Assembly (NCBI GenBank): GCA_965221295.1
Contig: OZ244879.1
Coordinates: 806,001 to 870,000, forward strand
Source of the DNA: Bin87 sp965221295
GTDB taxonomy: Bacteria; Chloroflexota; Dehalococcoidia; Lucifugimonadales; UBA3495
Length of the DNA: 64,000 nucleotides
Reading direction: 5' to 3'
The notes below the pieces were generated by a model. The model saw only the letters and a list, made by a program, of their open reading frames with translations, did not search any database and was not told the DNA's origin. The position numbers and the translations under genes were made by a program. Positions 34,099-41,510 of this stretch are shown one piece after another (positions within the stretch are counted from its first letter, which is position 1; each line of letters opens with the position of its first letter).

Positions 34099-34602
34099 TT
34101 ACGGCTCAGCAATTTCTTCGTTGGCGTCGGCTTGGTGCGAAGGCGGCGGCTCTGTGAACGGCCTGCCTTCCCGCTCTGCGGCGAGCCGGCGCCGATTCCA
34201 AGCGGCCCAGGCGCGATTTGCCTGATCACGGCCTTCCGTCCGGCCCGCCTGGCGGCCCTCCTCACGGCCCTCTTCGCGGCCCTCTTCGCGACCTTCTGCG
34301 CGATAAAGGGCCTTTCGCAATTCTGCCAGTACCATCGGTATGCCCTCCATGATTCCGAACGCCGCCGGTAGCGCGATACCGACGGTGATGGCTGCCGAAA
34401 CAATGGTGATTATAACAATTTCAGGCCAGCTCGACGGCGTATCTTCCACGGTCAATATCCGAGCGTAGGTCAACAGCGCCGCCAGCAAGGCCCAAGCCAG
34501 GTAGAATGCGAGCAGTATCCGTCCACTGCGGCGAGCCAGCACGTCAAACAGACCACGCCGGGCGTCGCGTGGCGGCTCAATTTTGGCGGTCGCGCTAGCC
34601 AT
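34099..34602 (-). CDS. Two-helix membrane protein with a REEG-repeat C-terminal tail
   Basis: A 167-residue protein. Two membrane helices are clear: ILLAFYLAWALLAALLTYA and EIVIITIVSAAITVGIALPAA. A charged tail follows: MVLAELRKALYRAEGREEG, GREEGREEGRQAGRTEGRD and RAWAAWNRRRLAAEREG. The start overlaps the last 8 bases of panB, so it is co-translated with it. The general plan (one or two helices, then a short-period charged repeat) recurs in the unrelated gene at 53931-54476. I do not recognise a family; the tail could be a cytosolic scaffold. Confidence 0.7.
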   Translation of the reverse strand: MASATAKIEPPRDARRGLFDVLARRSGRILLAFYLAWALLAALLTYARILTVEDTPSSWPEIVIITIVSAAITVGIALPAAFGIMEGIPMVLAELRKALYRAEGREEGREEGREEGRQAGRTEGRDQANRAWAAWNRRRLAAEREGRPFTEPPPSHQADANEEIAEP

Positions 34603-35428
34603 CCAAAAGGTCGGACAACAGCGCTTCGTTCATGGCGAAACTTTCGGATTCGCTGGGGAAGGCGCCGGACCGGACATCTTCGACATAACGGCGGAACGCG
34701 ACGCCGATGTCGTCGCTAAGGGTGGCGTAGCGTCGGGCATGTTTCGGCTGAAAGTCGGCGAACAGGCCGAGCATATCGTGAAATACTTGAACCTGGCCGT
34801 CGCAGCCAGGGCCGGCCCCGATACCGATGGTGGGTATGCTGAGGCGTTCGGTGATGGCTTTGGCCAGCGGGCTGGGCACGCATTCCAACACCACTGAATA
34901 CGCTCCCACGCCTTGCAACGCCATGGCGTCGTCCAGCAGGCGCCGGGCCGTGGCGCGGGTGCGTCCCTGCACTCGGTAGCCGCCCAATGCATTCACCGAT
35001 TGTGGGGTGAGACCAATGTGTCCCATCACCGGAATGCCGGCATCCACGATGCGGCGTACGGTGTCGGCGACGGCGACGCCGCCTTCCAGCTTGACCGTAT
35101 GGGCGCCGCCTTCCTGCATAAGACGGCCGGCGTTGCGCAGGGCCTCTGTGGCGTCCACTTGGTAGGCCATGAACGGCAGGTCGGCGACAATCAGGGCGTT
35201 GGACGCTCCGCGGCTCACCATGCGGGTGTGGCGCACCATGTCGTCCATGGTGACGGGTATGGTGGAATCGTAGCCAAGCACAACCATCCCCAAGCTGTCC
35301 CCGACCAGTATTATGGGAATGCCGGCGTTATCGGCGATGCGCGCCGCCGTGTAGTCATACGCGGTGACCATGGGGATTTTCTCCCCGTCCCGCTTCATCT
35401 GGGCCAGCTTTCGAATGTTGGTTGCCAT
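34595..35428 (-). CDS. panB: 3-methyl-2-oxobutanoate hydroxymethyltransferase
   Basis: A 277-residue PanB, full length. It adds a hydroxymethyl group from 5,10-methylene-tetrahydrofolate to 2-oxoisovalerate, the first committed pantothenate step. Motifs: VTAYDYTAARIADNAGI, ILVGDSLGMVVLGYDST, MVRHTRMVSRGASNALIVADLPFM, VKLEGG, PVMGHIGLTPQSV and IPTIGIGAGPGCDGQVQV. The metal-binding Asp in GDS and the Glu in KLEGG are conserved. An extended -10 box TGCTACAAT sits 9 bases before the ATG with no Shine-Dalgarno, suggesting a leaderless transcript. coaD of the same cofactor pathway is at 11139. Confidence 0.97.
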   Translation of the reverse strand: MATNIRKLAQMKRDGEKIPMVTAYDYTAARIADNAGIPIILVGDSLGMVVLGYDSTIPVTMDDMVRHTRMVSRGASNALIVADLPFMAYQVDATEALRNAGRLMQEGGAHTVKLEGGVAVADTVRRIVDAGIPVMGHIGLTPQSVNALGGYRVQGRTRATARRLLDDAMALQGVGAYSVVLECVPSPLAKAITERLSIPTIGIGAGPGCDGQVQVFHDMLGLFADFQPKHARRYATLSDDIGVAFRRYVEDVRSGAFPSESESFAMNEALLSDLLDG

Positions 35429-35437
35429 GACGATGGA

Positions 35438-35446
35438 ATTGTAGCA
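35438..35446 (-). promoter_or_regulatory. Extended -10 promoter (TGCTACAAT) directly upstream of panB
   Basis: On the minus strand TGC abuts TACAAT, nine bases before the panB ATG. The same TGC-TAYAAT arrangement precedes copA. No recognisable -35 box; the distance implies initiation at or within two bases of the ATG. Confidence 0.55.
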
Positions 35447-36048
35447 GGTATTGCAATTATTTTCGTCTTCGTCGGTCCCGGACGCGGTGAGTTGCGATTT
35501 TGGAACGCTGCCCGGCGTGACGCTGCGTCATGCGCGACATGTCCCGTCTCCAGGGAACCACGCCCGCACGCAATCCGCGTCTGGACATGGAATTGGGGTG
35601 AACTGATCGAGCGCCCGTCCGTTTCGCTTACCGGCGGCTTGGTTGAATGCAACCGAACCGTTGGTATTGCCTGGACATCGCCACGTTCAACGACGAACGC
35701 CCCGCAAAGTCGGTCCGGCGCTGGTGGTTCACCACAGCTGAGTAGAGGCCTTACAACTGGACGGTTTGTATTGGGCGGATACCACCCGCTCTTTCGGTTC
35801 TCGGCTACAGATCCCACGTAGCGGTCGGCCCGGAGTTCGGAGTGGCCGTGATGCGAGTGCATGGATCGATGTTGCCGCGTTTGGGGATGGCAGCGTTCCC
35901 TGGTTTCATTTCGTTTTCGTTGGGGTTGTGGTCGATTAACGATCTAGGGCCATCGCCCCGCCACATGATGTCCCGCTCTGTCAAGCGTCCGGATGCCTTC
36001 CGCTGGCCAACCGCTCCGGCGTCATGACCATCGTAACGGAACGTCCGA
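35447..36048. other. Intergenic region, nothing recognised
   Basis: About 600 bases between panB and the mgtE remnant. No frame shows family resemblance on either strand, and no member of the hairpin repeats is present. Composition is slightly less GC-rich than the genes. It may hold decayed sequence left with the mgtE remnant. Confidence 0.4.
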
Positions 36049-36514
36049 TCAGCACAACCTGGTTAACAGGAACACTCCGGCGGCCAGGAATATGAGGAAG
36101 CCTAATACGTCGGTGAACGAGGTGACGAGAACCGCGGACGATACCGCCGGATCGACGCCGAGTCGGCGCAGCAAAAGCGGAACCCCGGCCCCCGCCAGCG
36201 CCACCAGCAGGTTGCCAACCACTGCGACCCCCAGCGCCGCGTCGAGACCCGGACTACCCTTCCAGACCCAACCCAGCGCGCCGGCCAGCGCCGCCCGAGC
36301 CATGCCGTGGAACAGGCCCAGGAGCGGCTCCCGCCTCAGCAGGCGCAGGCTGGACTCCGCGGGCGCTTCGCCGATCGCCATGCTCCGCACCACCAGGGTA
36401 ACCGTTTGGGTTCCGGCGATGCCCCTGTCCGGCTACCACCGGCAGGAATACGGCCGGTATGGCGATGGCGGCGACGGAACTCTCAAACAGGTTGACCACA
36501 GCGGCGTCGCTCAC
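36049..36514 (-). pseudogene. Remnant of an MgtE-type magnesium transporter gene
   Basis: Two frames each encode part of the MgtE membrane domain. The upstream part reads VVNLFESSVAAIAIPAVFLP then VVAGQ (family LFExTIEALxxLAVFxPVIAGxGG). The downstream part, shifted in frame near 36423, reads GIAGTQTVTLVVRSMAIGEA and continues to GVDPAVSSAVLVTSFTDVLG and a final helix, ending at 36049. The sequence between the two fits a two-base deletion in the GxGGxxGTQ segment. The cytosolic N and CBS domains that should precede are absent. A sequencing error could explain the frameshift but not the missing N-terminal half. Confidence 0.72.
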
Positions 36515-36619
36515 GGAGTATGACGCCGATAGCTATTCCAGCCTGGCTGCGCTTTCTGGGTCGGTCCGGCGATTCATGGTGCGATTCCTGCGCGCGACCG
36601 ACTCACGATGCGCGTCGGC

Positions 36620-38491
36620 CTATATGGTTTGTTTGAGTCTGACGGCGAGGGATCTGGTTAGACCGGGAACGGCGGCGATGTCCTCTACGGAGGCTTCCTT
36701 GATGCCCTGCAGAGAACCGAAGCGTCGCAGCAGCATCCGTTTGCGCTTGGCTCCGATCCCGGTGACCATGTCCAGGGGCGATTTCAGGCTACCTTTGGAG
36801 CGGAGGTTGCGGTGGAAGGTGATGGCGAATCGGTGCGCTTCGTCCCGGATGCGCTGCATTAGATAAAGCGCCTGCGAGTTCCGTGGCAATACGATGGGCT
36901 CCGGCGCGTGCGGCACGAATATCTCCTCGTTCTCCTTGGCCAGGGAGCAGAGGGGAATCTGCTCCAGACCCAGGTGCAGCATCACCTCTTGGGCGGCGGA
37001 TAGATGTCCCTTGCCGCCGTCGATGACCACCAGGTCGGGCATCACCCCCCAGGTGTCCACCTTGCCGTCTGGGTCTGGGCTCTCGATGGCCTGGCTAAGC
37101 CGCTTGAAGCGTCGGGAGAGCATCTCTTTCATGCTGGCGTAATCGTCAACGCCATCCACCGCCTTGATTTTGAATCGCCTGTAGTCTCGGGTGCGCGGTT
37201 TGCCGTCGTCGAATACGACCATGCTGCCGACCAAGTTGCTGCCCTGGATGTGCGAGATGTCATAGCATTCCATGCGTACTGGCAAGGCTGGCAAGCTGAG
37301 TTCCTCCTCCAATTCGGCCAGGGCTCCCTGAACCGCGTCGGAGCGATTTAGCCACTTGACGCGATGCTGGGCAAGACCCTCCACCGCGTTCTCGGCAACG
37401 ACCTGAACCAGCTTGCGGTTTTCGCCGCGCTGGGGCCGATAGAGGCGAACCGCGCCGCCGCGCCGGTCGCGCAGGAAATCTTGCAGCAATCGGGCGTCGG
37501 CCTCCGGAGGGTCGTGCTGGATCAATATGGTGGGCGGGATCTCCAGCGCGGTGGCGTAGAACTGCTGCACGAACTGGGCGATGATGGCGCCGGGTTCGTC
37601 GTCATCGGGTCCTTCCATGAAGAAGTGGTCGCGCCCGACCAGCTTGCCCCGTCGGATGAAGAACACCTCAACCCACGCCTCTCGGATGCGCGAGTCGGGG
37701 TCTGCGACGGAAACGGCGATGGCGTCCAGATCGGCGATGCGACCCGAGTCCACCTTGACGGTGCGCTCCTCTTCGAATTTCTGGATCGCGGCGACCTGAT
37801 CGCGCAAGGCCGCGGCGCGCTCGAATTCCAGGGATTCCGCGGCGCGTTCCATCTGATCCCGGAGCTGACCGGTCACCGCCTCGGTGTTGCCCTCCAGGAA
37901 CATGATCACCTGCTTGATTACCTCGTCGTATTCTTCGGTTGTGGCCAGGCCAGCGCAGGGACCGACACAGCGGTGGATGTAATATTCCAGGCACGGGCGC
38001 GGGTCGGTTCCGGTGATTCTCTTGGTGCAGGAACGGTACGGGAAGAGCTTCTTCACCAGGTCCATGGACTGCCGGACGCTGCCGGCGCTGGCGAAGGGGC
38101 CGAAATAGCGAGCGCCGTCGGCGTGGACTCCCCGGGTGATGTACACTCGCGGGAATTCCTCGGCCAGGTCAACCTTCAGGTAGGGGTAGGTCTTGTCGTC
38201 CTTGAGGCGAACGTTGAAATAGGGCCGGTGCCGCTTGATCAGGGTGTTTTCCAGGATCAGCGCTTCCGCCTCGGTGTCGGTGACGATGTACTCGAAGTCG
38301 GCCAGTTCGCCGACCATCCTGCGGGTTTTGCGATCTAGCCCGGCCGGCGATCCGAAATAGGACCGCAAACGGTTGCGCAGTATCGCCGCCTTGCCTACGT
38401 AGATAACCGCCCCGCGGGCGTTCTTCATCAGGTAAACGCCCGGACGTTCTGGCGTCACCAGGAGGCGATGGTCAAATTCGTGCCTGGCCAT
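36620..38491 (-). CDS. uvrC: UvrABC system protein C
   Basis: A 623-residue UvrC, full length, the dual-incision nuclease of nucleotide excision repair. The GIY-YIG domain starts at RPGVYLMKNARGAVIYVGKA with YFNVRLKDDKTYPYLKV; the UVR motif for UvrB contact lies in FERAAALRDQVAAIQKFEEE; the RNase H-like second nuclease has MECYDISHIQGSNLVGSMVV and LVVIDGGKGHLSAA; the helix-hairpin-helix end is VTGIGAKRKRMLLRRFGSLQ. It ends at TAA-type stop near an mgtE remnant, which lies downstream on the same strand. The upstream neighbour is a small membrane-protein gene. Confidence 0.97.
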   Translation of the reverse strand: MARHEFDHRLLVTPERPGVYLMKNARGAVIYVGKAAILRNRLRSYFGSPAGLDRKTRRMVGELADFEYIVTDTEAEALILENTLIKRHRPYFNVRLKDDKTYPYLKVDLAEEFPRVYITRGVHADGARYFGPFASAGSVRQSMDLVKKLFPYRSCTKRITGTDPRPCLEYYIHRCVGPCAGLATTEEYDEVIKQVIMFLEGNTEAVTGQLRDQMERAAESLEFERAAALRDQVAAIQKFEEERTVKVDSGRIADLDAIAVSVADPDSRIREAWVEVFFIRRGKLVGRDHFFMEGPDDDEPGAIIAQFVQQFYATALEIPPTILIQHDPPEADARLLQDFLRDRRGGAVRLYRPQRGENRKLVQVVAENAVEGLAQHRVKWLNRSDAVQGALAELEEELSLPALPVRMECYDISHIQGSNLVGSMVVFDDGKPRTRDYRRFKIKAVDGVDDYASMKEMLSRRFKRLSQAIESPDPDGKVDTWGVMPDLVVIDGGKGHLSAAQEVMLHLGLEQIPLCSLAKENEEIFVPHAPEPIVLPRNSQALYLMQRIRDEAHRFAITFHRNLRSKGSLKSPLDMVTGIGAKRKRMLLRRFGSLQGIKEASVEDIAAVPGLTRSLAVRLKQTI

Positions 38492-38553
38492 GGCAGCGCG
38501 TCGACGGGCCTAATACTCGACTCAAGCGCCGGCTCTAGAAGCTCGCTTCGAGG

Positions 38554-38889
38554 CTACACTACGAAGGACACGGCGATCAGGGCCACGAGCAGTACGCCGG
38601 CGAAGATCCCGATGCGGGTGATCTCTGATCCCACGTGATTGTAGGCGGCCGGCCGGTCAAAGCGCCGGCCCCGGGGTTGCGTTTCGGGACGGCCTACGGC
38701 GCGGCTGACTCCAGCGGGAGCGACGGACGCCACCGCGCTGGGCGCTGCGGGCGGTTCCGCCGCCGCTGATTCAGGTTCCGCTACCGCGGTTGCCCTAGCG
38801 TCGGGCACATTGCTGCCGCGGTTGACGGCGCTGCGGCGCCGGCGCAGGTTGTTCTGCCGCGACGCTATTCGTTTGCCTTTGCTTGGCAT
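38554..38889 (-). CDS. Small C-terminally anchored membrane protein, hypothetical
   Basis: A 111-residue protein with a strongly basic N terminus (MPSKGKRIASRQNNLRRRRS), an Ala/Pro/Glu-rich disordered middle, and a single C-terminal membrane helix (IGIFAGVLLVALIAVSFVV) ending the chain. That gives a tail-anchored topology with a cytosolic nucleic-acid-like basic head. It lies 62 bases upstream of uvrC in the same direction. I do not know a family or function. The opening MPSKGKR-type sequence suggests ribosome or nucleic-acid association, which is speculation. Confidence 0.65.
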   Translation of the reverse strand: MPSKGKRIASRQNNLRRRRSAVNRGSNVPDARATAVAEPESAAAEPPAAPSAVASVAPAGVSRAVGRPETQPRGRRFDRPAAYNHVGSEITRIGIFAGVLLVALIAVSFVV

Positions 38890-39115
38890 GGGAGCCTCCG
38901 GACGCCGCGACGCCGGAGGGCGTTCGTCAGCGCAGTCTGAAGTCAGTGAGTGAATGTAAACGGCAGACGCTCAGCATGGCCGTTGACATTTATCAATGAT
39001 ACCAGCAAACGCGGCGCGATTGTACGCCGACCCGATAGCGGGTTTATGTCAATGATGGGCAACGTGGACTGGACGTCGCAGGAGCTAGGCGCCTGTCGTC
39101 GCTAGCATTTTTCCC

Positions 39116-40000
39116 TGTCATTGCGAGCGATACTTTACTGTCATTGCGAGCGTTTTCCCCGGTCATTGCGAGCGAAGCGCGGCAATCTCGTCGACCGCCT
39201 CCAACGGCGCTCCGCCCCCCGCCGCCCCGGCGGCCGTTCGCCCAGGCGTCGGGATTGCCACGGCCTGCGGCCTCGCAATGACAGTTGGGGGGCGGGCGGC
39301 CGTTCGCCCAAGCAACGGGATTGCCGCGTCGCTATCGCTCTTCGCAATGACAGTTGTTGACGTTGCGGGCATTTTTCCCTGTCATTGCGAGCGAAGCGCG
39401 GCAATCTCGTCGACCACAGCCGACGGCCGAGGGCGCTCCGGCGGCCGGAGGACGGGCGGCCGTTTGCCCAGGCGTCGGGATTGCCACGGCCTGCGGCCTC
39501 GCAATGACAGTTGGGGGGCGGGCGGCCGTTCGCCCAGGCAACGGGATTGCCGCGTCGCTGTCGCTCCTCGCAATGACAGTTGTTGACGTTGCGGGCATTT
39601 TTCTCTGTCATTGCGAGCGAAGCGCGGCAATCTCGTAGACCACAGCCGACGGCCGAGGGCGCTCCGGCGGCCGGGGGGCGGGCGGCCGTTCTCCCAGGCA
39701 TCGGGATTGCCGCGTCGCTATCGCTCCTCGCAATGACAGTTGGTGGCGTTGCGGGCATTTTTTCCTGTCATTGCGAGCGAAGCGCGGCAATCTCGCCGAC
39801 CACAACCAACGGCCGAAGGCGCTCCGTCGTCCGGGGGGCGGGCGGCCGTTCGCCCAGGCAACGGGATTGCCGCGTTGCTATCGCTCCTCGCAATGATAGT
39901 TGTTGACGTTGCGGGCGTTTTTCCCTGTCATTGCGAGCGTTACTTTACTGTCATTGCGAGCGGAGCGCGGCAATCTCGTCGACCGCCTCCGACGGCGCTC
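39116..40000. repeat. Field of ATTGCGAG hairpin repeats in a 160-bp super-unit
   Basis: The canonical element GTCATTGCGAGCGAAGCGCG plus GCAATCTCGTCGAC occurs near 39163, 39381, 39607, 39767 and 39950. Between them are inverted members of two other subtypes (GATTGCCGCGTCGCTATCGC... and GATTGCCACGGCCTGCGGCC...). From 39607 the pattern repeats every 160 bases (39607, 39767, 39927); the 39381 unit is longer by about 66 bases, which is one extra inner hairpin. The spacer CAGTTGTTGACGTTGCGGGC is shared between units. No gene is supported in the 1.1 kb between the uvrC-linked gene and xerC. Confidence 0.85.
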
Positions 40001-40050
40001 TGGCCTCCGCCCCTCCGCCTCAGCCAAAGTTCAGGCCGCCTGAATCATCG

Positions 40051-40965
40051 TCAGGCTCTGGGATGGCTGCGCTGGTATTCCTTTCGCACGTGGCTGTCGG
40101 TGAGGTGAGTGTAAACCTGGGTGGTTGAGATGTTGGAGTGGCCCAGGAGTTCCTGAACATGGCGCAGCGAGGCGCCGTTCTGGAGCAGATGCGTGGCGAA
40201 GCTGTGGCGCAGCGTATGGGGCGTGATATCGGAGTCCACGCCTGACTTCTTGGCGGCCGATTTGAGCACGTTCCAGACCCACTGACGGGTCAGACGCTCG
40301 CCCCGGTTGTTGATGTAAAGCGCGGTTTCGCCCTTCTTGTTGCTAACCAGATCGGAACGGGCGCCGCCGATGTAATCGCGCAGATTCCTCAGGGCTTCGG
40401 GGTACAGATAAACGATGCGCTCCTTGGAGCCTTTGCCCCAGGCACGAATGTACCCTTCCTCGAAGTCGATGTCCTGCACGTTGAGGGCAACCAGTTCACT
40501 GACTCGGACGCCGGTGGCGTAGAGCAGTTCCAGGATGCTGGCGTCCCGGCGGCCTTCGGGAGTGCCGGTATCGGAGGCGGCGCTGAGCAGGAGCTTCACC
40601 TCATCTTCGGAAATGAACTTGGGCGCGGTTCGTCCCACCCGCGGCGAACCCAAATTTTCCGTGGGGTCTTCGCTGATCAGCTCGTTGGCGCTGAGGTAAC
40701 CGAAGAAGGAACGAACGGCGGCGACTTTGCGCGCGGTGGTGGAATCCCGGTACCCGCGGTTGTCGCGCAGCTCGCTGATGTAGGAGTTCAGCAGGTCCAA
40801 GTCCACCAACCGCCAGGCTTCAGCGTCGTCTTCGGGGACTTTCAGGCATTCTGCGGCGAATTCGCGAAACTGGTTGAGGTCGTTGCTGTAAGCGTCCAGC
40901 GTATTCTGCGAAAAGCCACGCTCGACCACCAGGTGCTGTAGGAAGGAATTTACGGTTTCTTTCAT
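40051..40965 (-). CDS. xerC: Tyrosine recombinase XerC/XerD
   Basis: A 304-residue tyrosine recombinase with the two-domain Xer layout. The N-terminal SAM-like domain has VNSFLQHLVVERGFSQNTLDAYSNDL. The catalytic residues are R in LLYATGVRVSELVAL, Lys in WGKGSKERIVYL, HxxR in ITPHTLRHSFATHLL, His in LLGHSNISTTQVY and the nucleophile Tyr in QVYTHLT. It most likely resolves chromosome dimers at dif; only one Xer is seen here. ATG 40965 with GGTGAA upstream is used; ATG 40977 and 41025 are possible. The gene borders the largest hairpin-repeat field of the window. Confidence 0.92.
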   Translation of the reverse strand: MKETVNSFLQHLVVERGFSQNTLDAYSNDLNQFREFAAECLKVPEDDAEAWRLVDLDLLNSYISELRDNRGYRDSTTARKVAAVRSFFGYLSANELISEDPTENLGSPRVGRTAPKFISEDEVKLLLSAASDTGTPEGRRDASILELLYATGVRVSELVALNVQDIDFEEGYIRAWGKGSKERIVYLYPEALRNLRDYIGGARSDLVSNKKGETALYINNRGERLTRQWVWNVLKSAAKKSGVDSDITPHTLRHSFATHLLQNGASLRHVQELLGHSNISTTQVYTHLTDSHVRKEYQRSHPRA

Positions 40966-41121
40966 AACGTTCACCATCCGCCAGTTGTGCCCCACCTGTA
41001 GTGGCGACGAGTCGTCGAACAACATAACTCGGCAGGCCGGATGCTATTATTGTAAATCGTTGGATCCGGGGCCTACTTGGCTACCTGCGGAATTCGACGA
41101 TTTTTGCGCTCCGGAGCGGTT

Positions 41122-41388
41122 ATGGACCCACTAGGCATAGTTTCCGTGGCCGCACAAGCCGCCACAGCGCTGACCAACGCAACGAGGGCGACGCCCCAGT
41201 CGGCAGACCTAACCTTTCTCGCCTACCTGGACCTGTGGATCATCAGCGGCCTGGTATTGCTGGCCGTGGTCGTGGTGGCCGGCAAATTCGCCTGGAGCAA
41301 GCTACGGGGACGCGACGAAGGGGAAGGGTACGACTGGCGCTACGATGACCCGTGGGATGGCGACGACGAATACGATGGGCGTCGTTAG
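41122..41388 (+). CDS. Small single-helix membrane protein, hypothetical
   Basis: An 88-residue protein: a mildly hydrophobic N-terminal part (MDPLGIVSVAAQAATALTNA), one strong membrane helix (LDLWIISGLVLLAVVVVAG) and a highly acidic tail (WRYDDPWDGDDEYDGRR). CGGAGCGG 5-6 bases before the ATG supports the start; the frame is open to 41077. It sits divergently from xerC and converges on the S1C protease. I do not recognise a family. Confidence 0.6.
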   Translation: MDPLGIVSVAAQAATALTNATRATPQSADLTFLAYLDLWIISGLVLLAVVVVAGKFAWSKLRGRDEGEGYDWRYDDPWDGDDEYDGRR

Positions 41389-41510
41389 GGAGCGCCCGTT
41401 ACCGCGTCCAGAGCCAGCTCTTCCCGCCTGCCCCACGCTGTGGAGCCGCAGCGAACGTCGCGGGAGTCGAGCCGCGGCCACCCCGCAACGCCGCCGGTTC
41501 GGCCTTCCCC

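Noticed and set aside
35842..36027. Short open frame in the gap after panB
   Set aside because: No Shine-Dalgarno, no family resemblance, and amino-acid composition like random GC-rich sequence.
39116..40000. Hairpin repeats as a CRISPR array
   Set aside because: Elements alternate in orientation, spacing is irregular and the spacers themselves are repeated, which excludes CRISPR.
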